Shown: piece by piece, positions 18,788 through 27,836 of the stretch | How positions within the stretch are numbered: position 1 is the stretch's first letter | Layout: every line of letters starts with the position of its first letter | Source of the DNA: Actinomyces sp. Marseille-P3109 | Lineage (GTDB): Bacteria > Actinomycetota > Actinomycetes > Actinomycetales > Actinomycetaceae | Direction of reading: 5' to 3' | Assembly (NCBI RefSeq): GCF_900323545.1 | Contig: NZ_OOHN01000008.1 | Coordinates: 1,355,144-1,419,143, forward strand | Length of the DNA: 64,000 bases | Made by a program: the position numbers and the translations under genes | The notes under the pieces: model-generated | What the model was told of the DNA's origin: nothing | The model's database searches: none | Seen by the model: the letters and a program-made list of their open reading frames with translations, nothing else

Positions 18788-19198
18788 TCAGTCCTCGGAG
18801 TCGCGGCGCCGCTCCCAACGCTCGGACTGACGGTCCATGAAGGAGGAACGCTTCTTCTTTCCCCTCCCGTCCCGGCCAGGCCTGCCAGCGCCGGCTGCGG
18901 ACCCGCGCGAGCCGGAGGCCTCGACCCGGGTCAGGGCGAGGGCAACCCCTCCGACAGCCACCAGGAAGCCCGCCACACCCAGCAGGATGGACACGAGGTT
19001 GTGGCGCACCGAGACCCCGGCGATCAGCAGTGCCAGCCCGATGAGGACCAGGGCCACTCCTCCGCCGATATGGCGGGGGGAGGGACGCGAGAGCCGACGC
19101 TCCTCGCGCTGAAGCGTCTGCGCCAGGTCGGGGTCGTCCGCGTGGAGCTGCGACTCCAGGTCCCGCAGGACCTGCTGCTCTCGCTCTGACAGTGCCAT
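18788..19198 (-). CDS. DUF3040 membrane protein
   Basis: This 136-residue protein starts MALSEREQQVLRDLESQLHADDP, the DUF3040 signature. It has two membrane helices (GGGVALVLIGLALLIAGVSV and a following VSILLGVAGFLVAVGGVALAL) and a basic C-terminus (GRGKKKRSSF...). Function is unknown. The family is actinobacterial and often found beside mraZ and dinB, as here. ATG 19198 was preferred over the overlapping ATG 19201 because AGGAG lies 4 nt upstream of the former. Confidence 0.85.
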   Translation of the reverse strand: MALSEREQQVLRDLESQLHADDPDLAQTLQREERRLSRPSPRHIGGGVALVLIGLALLIAGVSVRHNLVSILLGVAGFLVAVGGVALALTRVEASGSRGSAAGAGRPGRDGRGKKKRSSFMDRQSERWERRRDSED

Positions 19199-19356
19199 CA
19201 TGCTCCTTGCTTCCGGGCGGGGCCGGGGATCTGCGCCGTGGTTGCCAGGATAGGCGTTGTGGGGGCTCAGAAGAAACTCGTGGGCCGCATTGGCTCGGAT
19301 TGGCCGGGGCCTGCTGGGACCGACCGAGTCGTTCGGGAGCTGACCGGTCGCACTCA

Positions 19357-20610
19357 CTACCCCTCAGCCTCACGGTGAGCTTCCCGGGCGGATCCGCCAC
19401 CGTCTCCCAGGAGGCTGGCCGGTGCCAGCGCGTTACTACCCCATCTGCGGCGCACGGCGTCGGCGGCGCGCTCCGAGGCACCGCGCCGGGGATCCTCGTC
19501 CAGGAGGAGCTGGACGCCGTCGTCGGGGCGCAGGAGCCCTTCGACCCGCACGCCCAGGAGCCGGAAGCCACCTGCCGGCGAAGGCAGAGCGGAGAAGAGC
19601 GCGGCGACGATCTCCCAGATGTCGCGGGCGAGGTCGGTGGGAACCGCCAGGGTGCGCGAGCGGGTGACGGTGGTGAAGTCGGCCCCTCTGGCCTTGAGGA
19701 CGACGACGCGGCACCGCAGGTCCCCCGCCCGCAGGCGGGCGGCGCACTGGTGGGTCTGGTCCAGCAGGACCCGCCGGGCGTGCTCCCTGTCAGTGACGGT
19801 GTCGAAGAAGGTCGTCTCAGTGCCCACCGACTTCTCCTCGCGCACCGGCTCCACCCTGCGGGGATCGATACCGTGCGACAGCTCGTGCAGGTGGCGCCCG
19901 GCGGCCCGGCCGAGGATCTTCTCCAGGTGGCGCACGTCGGTGGCCGCCAGGGTGCGTACGTCGTTGATGCCCCACCGGGTGAGGACCTCCTGGGTCCTGG
20001 CGCCCACGCCCCACAGCGCCCCGACCGGCAGCAGGTTGAGGAAGTCCTGGGTGGTGTGGGCCGGGACGAGGAGCAGGCCGTCGGGCTTGGCGTGGGACGA
20101 GGCCAGCTTGGCGACGAACTTGGTGGAGGCGATTCCCACCGAGGCCGGCACACCCACGCGCCGGCGGATCTCCGAACGGATCCACCTGCCGATCGTCACC
20201 GGGGAGCCCATCCGGCGCCGGGCCCCGGTCACGTCCAGGAAGGCCTCATCGATGCTCACCTTCTCCAGGACGGGGGTGATCTCCGCCAGGACGGACATCA
20301 CCTGGGCCGAGACCTGGGAGTAACGGCCGTGGCGCACAGGAAGCACGACCGCCTGGGGACAGCGCCGGGAGGCCTCGGCCATGGACATCGCCGAGGAGAC
20401 GCCGAAAGCACGGGCCTCGTAGGAGGCCGCCGAGACGACTCCCCGGCCGTCTCTACCACCGACGATGACGGGACGACCGACCAGCTCAGGGTGCTCGAGG
20501 AGCTCGACCGAGGCGAAGAAGGCGTCCATGTCGACGTGGATGATGGGCACGGCGGAGTCGTCATCCCCCCAGGAGCGGCGCGCCGCCTGGGAACGAGGCG
20601 CCCTGCTCAT
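19357..20610 (-). CDS. dinB: DNA polymerase IV (Y-family translesion polymerase)
   Basis: DinB bypasses lesions in DNA. The 417-residue protein has the first metal-binding motif IIHVDMDAFFASVE, AASYEARAFGVSSAM, the second catalytic motif KVSIDEAFLDVTGA, GIASTKFVAKLAS, the helix-hairpin-helix region LLPVGALWGVG...LTRWGIND, and a little-finger domain (REEKSVGTETTF). The last ~35 residues are low complexity, and no clear beta-clamp motif was identified there. ATG 20610 has GGAGG 5 nt upstream; GTG 20616 is an alternative. Confidence 0.95.
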   Translation of the reverse strand: MSRAPRSQAARRSWGDDDSAVPIIHVDMDAFFASVELLEHPELVGRPVIVGGRDGRGVVSAASYEARAFGVSSAMSMAEASRRCPQAVVLPVRHGRYSQVSAQVMSVLAEITPVLEKVSIDEAFLDVTGARRRMGSPVTIGRWIRSEIRRRVGVPASVGIASTKFVAKLASSHAKPDGLLLVPAHTTQDFLNLLPVGALWGVGARTQEVLTRWGINDVRTLAATDVRHLEKILGRAAGRHLHELSHGIDPRRVEPVREEKSVGTETTFFDTVTDREHARRVLLDQTHQCAARLRAGDLRCRVVVLKARGADFTTVTRSRTLAVPTDLARDIWEIVAALFSALPSPAGGFRLLGVRVEGLLRPDDGVQLLLDEDPRRGASERAADAVRRRWGSNALAPASLLGDGGGSAREAHREAEG

Positions 20611-20733
20611 CTCCACCTCCTCGGGGCTCTCCCGCCGGCATCCCGGCGTCTCCGACCTGCTGGACGCACGGCGACGTCCTGCCCGACAACGGCCGGCTGA
20701 GATCGGCTATGCCTCTCTCAGTGCCTCCCAGGC

Positions 20734-20739
20734 TACCGT
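20734..20739 (+). promoter_or_regulatory. -10 box of a leaderless promoter
   Basis: TACCGT ends exactly 6 nt before the GTG at 20746 and no ribosome site is present. TANNNT at this distance is the actinobacterial leaderless arrangement, in which transcription begins at the start codon. Confidence 0.55.
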
Positions 20740-20745
20740 GACCCT

Positions 20746-21582
20746 GTGACACGTAAACGCAGGGCCCGCGATGCCCCGGTGCTCAGCGGCCTGCCCACCG
20801 GGCAGGTGCGGACGTCCTTCGCCACGGCCGAGCTCATGGCGCGCGACACCGGTGTTCTCCTGCTCCTGGACGGCGCGGAGTCATCCTTCCTGGACCTGCG
20901 TGATCCGGCCCACCTGGACTTCGAGTACCACCAGCAGATGGATGCGGTGCTGGCTGCGCAGCGCGGTGAGAGCAGCCCCGTCAAGGCGCTCCACCTGGGC
21001 GGGGCGGGCTGTGCCCTGGCCAGGGCCTGGGACGTGACGCGCCCCGGATCCCAGCAGCTCGCCGTCGAGATCGACGAGATCCTGGCGCATCAGGTACGTA
21101 CCTGGTTCGACCTGCCCCGCTCCCCCAGGCTGCGCATCCGGGTCGGTGACGCGGCCGAGGTGGTCTCAGGGCTGCGGCCCGGTCAGTGGGACGTCGTCGT
21201 GCGGGACGTGTTCAATGGCGGCAGCGTGCCGGCCGCCTGCCGGAGCCGGGAGTTCCTCACCGCGTGCCTGGAGGCGCTGACACCCGGTGGCGTCCTGCTG
21301 ATCAACACCCCCTCCACGCCTCGCGCCCAGGCAGGAGCCGAGATCGAGGCGCTCGCCGAGGCGCTTCAGGGTGATGCCTCCGGTCTGGTGATCGTCGCCG
21401 ATCCGGCCGCGGTGCGCGGCAGGCGCCGGGGCAACCTGGTGCTGGTGGCCCGCCGGGAGCCTTTCACGGCCGGGGAGTACGAGGAGATCGAGCGCGCGGT
21501 GCGCCGCCTGCCGCTGCCGGTGCGCACCTGGTCCCCCGATGACGCCGCGGTACCGCGCCCGGAGAGCGGCCAGACCAGCTAG
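20746..21582 (+). CDS. Spermidine synthase-like methyltransferase-fold protein
   Basis: The 278-residue protein resembles the spermidine synthase/SAM-dependent methyltransferase fold. HLGGAGCALARAWDVTRPGS corresponds to motif I, QLAVEIDEILAHQVRTWF to the acidic-loop strand, and WDVVVRDVFNGGSVPAAC to the catalytic-loop region. The latter has VRDVFNG in place of the D-x-x-D-P of true aminopropyltransferases. LEALTPGGVLLINTPS follows. Members of this group in Actinobacteria are usually uncharacterised, and polyamine synthesis should not be assumed. The GTG start at 20746 is supported by a -10 box 6 nt upstream. Confidence 0.75.
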   Translation: MTRKRRARDAPVLSGLPTGQVRTSFATAELMARDTGVLLLLDGAESSFLDLRDPAHLDFEYHQQMDAVLAAQRGESSPVKALHLGGAGCALARAWDVTRPGSQQLAVEIDEILAHQVRTWFDLPRSPRLRIRVGDAAEVVSGLRPGQWDVVVRDVFNGGSVPAACRSREFLTACLEALTPGGVLLINTPSTPRAQAGAEIEALAEALQGDASGLVIVADPAAVRGRRRGNLVLVARREPFTAGEYEEIERAVRRLPLPVRTWSPDDAAVPRPESGQTS

Positions 21583-21612
21583 AGGCGCCAGGCGGCCGAG
21601 CCATCCGCCCGC

Positions 21613-22551
21613 TCAGCCCCCGCGGCCGGAGTTCCAGCCCTGGGTCCCCAGGTCGCCGGAGTCGTTGGCCTCCAGAAAGGCCTCCAGGCGGGCACCGATC
21701 TCATCAGCGCTGGGAAGGTCGAAGACGGGCGCGGCGGTGTCGACCTCGCCGGTGGCGATCCGGGGAGCCATGGCGTCGTACTGGGCCTCCAGGGCGGAGA
21801 CGACGGCGCTGACCTCCGGCTGCTGGGCGGCCTCGGCGTTGATCTCGGCGCGGTTGATGTTGGCGGCCGCCTCCAGGTCCCCCACCGGAAGCGCCAGGCC
21901 CGTGGCCTGCACGACGGCAGTCAGCAGCGCCGAGGCGCCCTGCGGGAACTCGTCACGGGCGACGTAGTGCGGGATCGCGGCCGAGACCCCCCGCGAGTCC
22001 AGGCCCAGCTCGCCCAGCCGCAGCTCGAGGTAGGCCGACATCGAGCCGGGCAGCTCGACGTGGCCGAAGAGCTCGGGCTGAGTGGGCAGCAGGTCCGGCT
22101 GGCTGCCGTGCTGGTGCACGTAGGTCGGACGGGTGTGGGGCACGGCCATGGGGATGCCGCTCATGCCGATCGCCTGGCTCACGCCCATGGAGACCGACAG
22201 GTGCGCCACGGCCCCGACGAACTCGTCCCAGCGGTAGTCCGGCTCACTGCCGTGGAGCAGCAGGAGGTCCTCGCCGTCGTCGTCATGGAGGAGGTCCAGG
22301 ACCAGCTCGGGCATGACCACCGAGGAGTAGGTGTTGTGGACGAAGGTCATCGTGGGACGCCGGGCGCGGTAGTCCACAAGGGCATCGATGTCGAAGGTGG
22401 CCAGACGCTCGCTGGGCAGCGTCATGAGCAGCTGGTCGACGGCCAGGGCGCCGGCGTTTCCGGCATCCATGGCGCCCTCGAAGTGGTGGATGAGGACCCT
22501 CGGGGAGATCGGCTGATCCGCGGGGTGCTGGATGGTGAACAGTGGTCTCAC
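21613..22551 (-). CDS. PAC2 family protein
   Basis: The 312-residue protein matches the PAC2 (proteasome assembly chaperone 2-like) family of Actinobacteria: HHFEGAMDAGNAGALAVDQLL, VHNTYSSVVMPELVLDLL, LLLHGSEPDYRWDEF, GIPMAVPHTRPTYVHQHGS, and GVSAAIPHYVA. A role in protein quality control is suggested by the fold only, and no proteasome gene is in the window. The end is acidic (LEAFLEANDSGD). It starts at GTG 22551 with GGAGGAG about 11 nt upstream. It converges on the spermidine-synthase-like gene with a 30-bp gap. Confidence 0.88.
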   Translation of the reverse strand: MRPLFTIQHPADQPISPRVLIHHFEGAMDAGNAGALAVDQLLMTLPSERLATFDIDALVDYRARRPTMTFVHNTYSSVVMPELVLDLLHDDDGEDLLLLHGSEPDYRWDEFVGAVAHLSVSMGVSQAIGMSGIPMAVPHTRPTYVHQHGSQPDLLPTQPELFGHVELPGSMSAYLELRLGELGLDSRGVSAAIPHYVARDEFPQGASALLTAVVQATGLALPVGDLEAAANINRAEINAEAAQQPEVSAVVSALEAQYDAMAPRIATGEVDTAAPVFDLPSADEIGARLEAFLEANDSGDLGTQGWNSGRGG

Positions 22552-22995
22552 GAGCCCGTCTCCTCCTGTCTGGTCTGATCGGCCCTATCCCGTTGCGCGC
22601 CTGCCGCCCTGTTGCGGGGACAGGTGAGGCCGACGGCGCCGGGAGGGGTCGTGTAGGTGTCGTGCAATGGTCTCAGTTCGATGCTCAACTCGGTCGTGGC
22701 CCGGTCTTGCGACGTGGGCCCAGTACGCGGTTCGGCGTTTTACCAGGATTCGTACGGGCTAGTACCTGGGAACGGCCGCTAGCGTCCTCAGCACTCCTGC
22801 CAACACCTTCTGGATTGTCGATGTTCCCGCCCGCACCGGGTTGGGGTGACGTGTTCGCCCTCGGCGTCCCCACCGAGGCCTCAGCAGGAGAATAATGGGT
22901 CGACCGTACTGAAGCCATCACCGACCCCAGTACCCGTCAGTGTCAGTCAGTGTCAGCACCTGCCAGCACGCGGCAGCCGACCAGAACCCGAATCG
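22552..22995 (+). other. Intergenic region between the PAC2 gene and helD (444 bp)
   Basis: This divergent gap should hold promoters for both genes. Visible elements are a spaced pair CCAGG/CCTGG at about 22743-22776, a TAGTAC hexamer near 22759, and a mini-ORF at 22895-22912 (MGRPY, stop) with AGGAG 5 nt before its ATG. A CAGTGTCAGT direct repeat lies near 22937-22960. No gene was recognised. An alternative far-upstream GTG start for helD at 22846 lies here, but its extra residues are low complexity. Confidence 0.3.
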
Positions 22996-25674
22996 ATGCG
23001 AGGCTTTGTGAGTCAGACGATCCCCTCTCCCCCGCCGCAGTCCCAGGCACACCAGCGGGCAGAGGATGATGCGGGAGACGATGCGGGCAGCGTCCGCGAG
23101 CGCGAGCTGCGCGGTGAGCAGCAGGTCGTCGACCTCGCCTACAGCGAGCTGGACCGGCAGCTGGCCCAGGCCCGCCGATCCCTGGCGCGCACCGAGGCCC
23201 AGGGCGTCAGCGGCACCCACCAGTCGCGCGGTGAGCGCGACGCCTACGCCGTGCACTACTCGTCACTGGTCTCCTCCCTGGAGGGAGTTGAGGACCGCCT
23301 GGTCTTCGGGAGGATGGACATGAGTCGCGCGCCCGGCGACTCGGACGGTACGGCGCGACCCGCAGACACGGTATCTGCGGCCTCCACAGCCGTAGCCGCC
23401 TCGATGTCCTTCCCCGGATCGGGTCGGGGCGCGGGCAGCTCGTCGCCGGTGACCGACGGGGGTCGGCGCCACTACGTGGGTCGTATCGGACTGCAGGACG
23501 CTCAGCACCGTGAGGTGATCCTGGACTGGCGCGCTCCCCTGGCCCGGGCCTTCTACCAGGCCACGGCCTCCCAGCCCATGGGGCTGGTGCGCCGTCGGCA
23601 CATCGACACCCGGGCCCGGCAGGTGCTCGGGGTGGAGGACGAGGTCCTGGACCTCACCGCCCTGGAGGCCGACGAGGCTGCGGTGAGCTCATCGGGGGCC
23701 ACCGTGGCCGCTGGGGAGCTCCAGGGCGAGGGGGCCCTCATCGCCGCGATGTCCACGGCCCGCGACGGCCGGATGGGCGACATCGTGGCCACGATCCAGG
23801 CCGAGCAGGACCGAATCGTCACCTCATCGGGCCGGGGCGTGCTCGTGGTCCAGGGTGGCCCGGGAACGGGCAAGACGGCGGTGGCGCTGCACCGGGTGGC
23901 CTACCTGTTCTACTCCGAGCGCGAGCGCCTGGAGCGCTCCGGCGTGCTGCTGGTGGGGCCGTCGCGGACCTTCCTGCGCTACGTGGAGCAGGTACTGCCC
24001 TCCCTGGGCGAGACGGGCGTGGTCTCCACGACGATCGGTGATCTGATTCCGGGTGTGCGGGCCACGGCTCAGGAGGACGCCCGCATCGCCGAGATCAAGG
24101 GGCACCCCCTGTGGATCAAGGCCCTCGAGCGCGCGGTGCGGGGCCTGCAGCGGGTCCCCGAGTCCCCGCGCGAGATCGAGGTCCAGGGGGTGCGCCTGTC
24201 TCTGGAGCCCGGCGATGTGCGTGAGGCGGCCTCGCGGGCCCGCCGGGGCGGCAAGCCCCACAACCTGGCCCGGGAGGCCTTCGTGCTGTGGCTGCTGGAG
24301 CGTTTGACCGACCAGTACGCGGCGGCCACGAACCAGGACGCCTCGGACGCCGACACGCGCGCCTGGATCCGTGAGGACATTCGCACCGCCCGCGACGCCC
24401 GCCGGGAGATCAACCTGTGCTGGATGCCGACGACGCCCGAGGGGCTGCTGGAGCGCCTGTGGAGCCGTCCCGCCCTCCTGGAGCAGGTGGCGCCGTCCTT
24501 GAGCGAGCAGGAGCGCGCGTTACTGCGCCGGGATCCGGGAGCCGCTCTGACGGCAGCGGACATCCCGCTCATTGACGAGCTGGCCGAGCTGCTGGGCCCC
24601 AGTGAGGACGCCCAGGCGCGGCGCGCCCGGCTGGAGGCCCGGCGCCGTGAGGACCTGGTTGCCTACGCGGCCCAGGCGATCGAGTCCCAGGACCTGGGTG
24701 ACGGAATGGTCAGTGCCGAGATGCTCGCCGACCGGGTCTCCCAGGGCGGCCCCACCCTCACCCTGGCCGAGCGGGCGCGGGCGGATCGGACGTGGACCTA
24801 CGGGCACGTCGTCGTCGACGAGGCCCAGGAGCTCGGCACCATGGCCTGGCGGGCGCTGGCGCGCCGCTGCCCGGTGCGATCCTTCACGGTGGTGGGTGAC
24901 CTGGCCCAGTACTCCGGGCCCCACGCTCCGGACAGCTGGGGCGAGGTGCTCTCCGCTCTGGGGACTGCGCCGGCTGAGGATGGTGGACGCTCCCGGTCCC
25001 AGTCCCGCCATCGGGCCCGTTCGCGCTCCCGCCGGGGCAGGCAGTCGGGGCGCTCGCGCGGCGGGTCGACACCGCTGCGTGAGGAGGCGCTGAGCGTCTG
25101 CTACCGCACACCGGCCACGATCATGGAGGTGGCCGAGGAGACGGTGACGCAGCTGGGTCACCCGCCGGTCTACCCGGTGCGCTCGGTGCGCGACCTGCCC
25201 GACTGCCTCGACATCACTGAGATCACTGAGGTGGCGAGAGAGCAGGCCACGGCGGCGCGGGCACCGGATGGCTCGGCCGCCGGTGACTCCGGCGCCTGGG
25301 GCCGGGCTCTGCGCGAGGCCGTGACCCAGGAGGCAGCCCGTCTTGACCAGGAGGTGGGCGCCGGCGTCGGGCGCATCGCGGTCATCTCCCCCTCGCCTCG
25401 CCGCACCGAGGCGCTGCTGCGCCAGGACCCGGCCCTGACCGCGGCGATGGAGGCTCCGGGCGGGGACGTGCTGCGCTCGCGACTGCTGGTGGTCAGTCCG
25501 GTCCTGTCCAAGGGCCTGGAGTTCGACGTCGTCGTGCTCGTGGATCCGGCTCGGATCGGGGATCACAGCCCGGGTGATCTGTACGTGGCGATGACCCGGC
25601 CCACGCGCCGCCTTCGGGTGCTCAGCCGTCTTCCTCTGCCGCATGGCCTTGAGGCTCGCGCCAAGATCCGGTGA
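22996..25674 (+). CDS. helD: HelD-type superfamily 1 ATPase (RNA polymerase recycling factor)
   Basis: HelD proteins are UvrD-like ATPases that pull RNA polymerase off DNA and are linked to rifampicin tolerance in other Actinobacteria. The 892-residue protein opens with an acidic/coiled-coil arm (RERELRGEQQVVDLAYSELD..). It then has Walker A GGPGTGKTAVALHR near residue 288, Walker B VVVDEAQELG, motif III VGDLAQYSG, and a C-terminal SKGLEFDVVVLVDP and YVAMTRPTRRL. Insertions at about 110-150 and 665-690 (Arg/Ser-rich) make it longer than the usual 700-800 residues. The start is uncertain: ATG 22996, GTG 23008 or GTG 22846. Confidence 0.9.
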   Translation: MRGFVSQTIPSPPPQSQAHQRAEDDAGDDAGSVRERELRGEQQVVDLAYSELDRQLAQARRSLARTEAQGVSGTHQSRGERDAYAVHYSSLVSSLEGVEDRLVFGRMDMSRAPGDSDGTARPADTVSAASTAVAASMSFPGSGRGAGSSSPVTDGGRRHYVGRIGLQDAQHREVILDWRAPLARAFYQATASQPMGLVRRRHIDTRARQVLGVEDEVLDLTALEADEAAVSSSGATVAAGELQGEGALIAAMSTARDGRMGDIVATIQAEQDRIVTSSGRGVLVVQGGPGTGKTAVALHRVAYLFYSERERLERSGVLLVGPSRTFLRYVEQVLPSLGETGVVSTTIGDLIPGVRATAQEDARIAEIKGHPLWIKALERAVRGLQRVPESPREIEVQGVRLSLEPGDVREAASRARRGGKPHNLAREAFVLWLLERLTDQYAAATNQDASDADTRAWIREDIRTARDARREINLCWMPTTPEGLLERLWSRPALLEQVAPSLSEQERALLRRDPGAALTAADIPLIDELAELLGPSEDAQARRARLEARRREDLVAYAAQAIESQDLGDGMVSAEMLADRVSQGGPTLTLAERARADRTWTYGHVVVDEAQELGTMAWRALARRCPVRSFTVVGDLAQYSGPHAPDSWGEVLSALGTAPAEDGGRSRSQSRHRARSRSRRGRQSGRSRGGSTPLREEALSVCYRTPATIMEVAEETVTQLGHPPVYPVRSVRDLPDCLDITEITEVAREQATAARAPDGSAAGDSGAWGRALREAVTQEAARLDQEVGAGVGRIAVISPSPRRTEALLRQDPALTAAMEAPGGDVLRSRLLVVSPVLSKGLEFDVVVLVDPARIGDHSPGDLYVAMTRPTRRLRVLSRLPLPHGLEARAKIR

Positions 25675-25712
25675 GCGCGATCGCACACGACCGCCGGAGG
25701 CAGTGACCACGC

Positions 25713-25736
25713 AGGTTACGCCACCGTAGGTTACGG
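25713..25736. promoter_or_regulatory. Palindrome and direct repeat upstream of the acyl-CoA synthetase genes
   Basis: AGGTTACG occurs at 25713-25720 and 25728-25735 (15-bp period). The second copy lies in the perfect palindrome CCGTA-GGT-TACGG at 25724-25736. The site is about 98 bp before the first acyl-CoA synthetase start. TetR-type regulators of fatty-acid genes bind short palindromes of this kind, so it is a candidate operator. Confidence 0.45.
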
Positions 25737-25833
25737 TTGCTCCTGACCTCTCGCCGTCGCGCCGTGCGACACCCGCGGCGGGCGGGACCCTCCCGGCAGG
25801 GGAGGGCTTACGGCAGACAAGGGGGGAAGACCC

Positions 25834-27765
25834 ATGAGTGCTCCACGCACGTCGGCATCCCAGGAGGCCGACGACCTCGTCGGCCGCAGCGGCGAGCCTG
25901 GTCAGGGCGGCGACGCCGCGACGGCGACCGGCCCGGACGTCTCACGGGACACGGTTCTCACCGCCGTCTACCGGGCCGCAGGGGTCCCCGACACGGTTGC
26001 CGAGGTGAGCGAGCCCCTGTCCTGCATGCTGCGCGACGCCGCCCAGGACTTCCCGGACCGGGTTGCCCTGGACTTCCTGGGTGCCACCACCACCTACTCC
26101 CAGCTGGAGACCCAGGTGGCCCGGGCAGCCGAGGCGCTGCGGGGGCTGGGGGTCGGGCGAGGAGACGTCGTCGGTCTCATCCTGCCCAACTGTCCTCAGC
26201 ACGTGGTCCTGGCCTACGCGGCCTGGCGCATCGGGGCGATCATCGCCGAGCACAACCCGCTGGCGCCGGCCGCCCAGCTGCGCGAGCAGTTCCACATCCA
26301 CCGCGGGCGCGTCATCATCGCCTGGGAGAAGAGCCTTGAGCGCCTCGTGGCGGCGGTGGGCTCCCTGGAGGCGGCGGGCCTGGGAGGCCTGAGCGTGTAC
26401 TCGGTGGACCTGTCCCGTCACCTGCCGCTGCGCAGTCGTCTGGCCCTGAGGCTGCCGGTGGCCGCCGCCCGCACCCAGCGCCACGAGCTGCGCGGCAAGG
26501 TTCCGGCCGGCGTGCGCTCGTGGGACGACCTGGCCGCCTCGGCCGCGCCCCTGGCCACGGGATTCCCTCTGCCGGGCGTCTCCGACACGGCCGCGCTGCT
26601 GTACACCGGCGGGACGACGGGCACGCCCAAGGCGGTGTGCCTCACCCACGAGAACCTGCGCTCCAACGCCGAGATGTCGCTGGCCTGGGCCTCGCGCACC
26701 ACGAGCGTGGGCAAGGAGACCTTCTACGCCGTCCTGCCCTTCTTCCACGCCTTCGGCATGTCCCTGTCGCTGCTGTGCGCGGTGGGGCTGGCCGCCACCC
26801 AGGTGGTGCTGCCCAAGTTCGGGACGGACCTGGTGCTGTCCGCCTGGAAGCGGCGCCCGGCCACCTTCTTCCCCGGGGTGCCGGTCATGTTCGACCGCCT
26901 GGTGACCCGGGCTCGGGCCACGGGCGCCGACCTGTCCTCCTGCAAGATCGCCGTGTGCGGGGCGGCCCCCAACCCGCTGGCCGTTGCCCAGGCCTGGGAG
27001 GAGGCCACCGGCGGCACCATCATCGAGGGCTACGGCATGACCGAGTCCTCCCCCATCATCCTGGGCAACCCGATCTCGCCGGCACGCAGGCCCGGCACCC
27101 TGGGGGTGCCCTACCCCTCCACGCAGGTGCGGCTGGTGGACCCCGAGAACGTCGAGCGCGAGGTGGCGCCCGGTGAGGTCGGCGAGCTGCTGGCTCGTGG
27201 CCCCCAGGTCTTCACCGGCTACTGGGACAACCCCGAGGAGAGCGCCGAGACGCTGCTGGACGGGGGCTGGCTGCGCACGGGGGACCTGGTGCGCCAGGAG
27301 GAGGACGGCTTCTACGTCATCGCCGACCGCCGCAAGGAGCTCATCATCTCCGGGGGCTTCAACATCTACCCCACGGAGGTGGAGGCCGCGGTCCGCTCGA
27401 TGCCGCAGGTGGAGGACGTCGCCGTCGTCGGGCTGCCGGCCGAGGCCGGTAACGAGTCCGTTGTCGCCGCGATCCTGCCCAAGGAGGGCCAGACGGTCAC
27501 CCTGGAGCAGGTGCGCGAGTGGGCCGCCAAGAACCTGTCCAACTACGCCCTGCCGCGCCAGATCGCGATCCTGACCGAGATGCCCCGCTCCCAGATCGGC
27601 AAGGTGCTGCGGCGCGTCGTGCGCGAGGAGCTCCTGGCGGCCCGGGAGGCGGCCTCCGGGGCGGCGGCCGCGGCGGCCGTCTCGATCGTCGAGCACTTTC
27701 CCGGCAGGGGCGAGCGCAAGGACGACGGTCAGCCAGACAGCAAGGATGACAAGACGCCTCGCTGA
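25834..27765 (+). CDS. Long-chain fatty acid--CoA ligase (FadD-like), copy 1
   Basis: This 643-residue AMP-forming enzyme would activate fatty acids to acyl-adenylates and then acyl-CoAs. ANL-family motifs are clear: the P-loop YTGGTTGTPKAVCLTHENL, VLPFFHAFGMSLSLLCAV, GYGMTESSPII, the hinge GWLRTGDLVRQEEDGFYVIADRRKELIISGG (shown in parts: RTGDL, DRRKELI), and the C-terminal catalytic Lys region PRSQIGKVLRRVVREEL. There are about 45 variable N-terminal residues and a Lys/Asp-rich tail. A close paralogue follows after 71 bp. The ATG has GGGGGGAAGA upstream. Substrate chain length cannot be read from the sequence. Confidence 0.92.
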   Translation: MSAPRTSASQEADDLVGRSGEPGQGGDAATATGPDVSRDTVLTAVYRAAGVPDTVAEVSEPLSCMLRDAAQDFPDRVALDFLGATTTYSQLETQVARAAEALRGLGVGRGDVVGLILPNCPQHVVLAYAAWRIGAIIAEHNPLAPAAQLREQFHIHRGRVIIAWEKSLERLVAAVGSLEAAGLGGLSVYSVDLSRHLPLRSRLALRLPVAAARTQRHELRGKVPAGVRSWDDLAASAAPLATGFPLPGVSDTAALLYTGGTTGTPKAVCLTHENLRSNAEMSLAWASRTTSVGKETFYAVLPFFHAFGMSLSLLCAVGLAATQVVLPKFGTDLVLSAWKRRPATFFPGVPVMFDRLVTRARATGADLSSCKIAVCGAAPNPLAVAQAWEEATGGTIIEGYGMTESSPIILGNPISPARRPGTLGVPYPSTQVRLVDPENVEREVAPGEVGELLARGPQVFTGYWDNPEESAETLLDGGWLRTGDLVRQEEDGFYVIADRRKELIISGGFNIYPTEVEAAVRSMPQVEDVAVVGLPAEAGNESVVAAILPKEGQTVTLEQVREWAAKNLSNYALPRQIAILTEMPRSQIGKVLRRVVREELLAAREAASGAAAAAAVSIVEHFPGRGERKDDGQPDSKDDKTPR

Positions 27766-27836
27766 GCCCCGGCCTGTGTCACCACCGCTCCCGCCTCCTC
27801 CCACACCCAGCGACAGCCCTATCCGATCCCATAGAC

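Noticed and set aside
22743..22776. CCAGG/CCTGG pair as an operator or rifampicin-associated element for helD
   Set aside because: Only 5-bp arms with a long spacer; I could not match it to a known element.
22895..22912. Five-codon leader ORF (MGRPY) before helD
   Set aside because: It has a good AGGAG, but such mini-ORFs arise by chance and nothing ties it to helD control.
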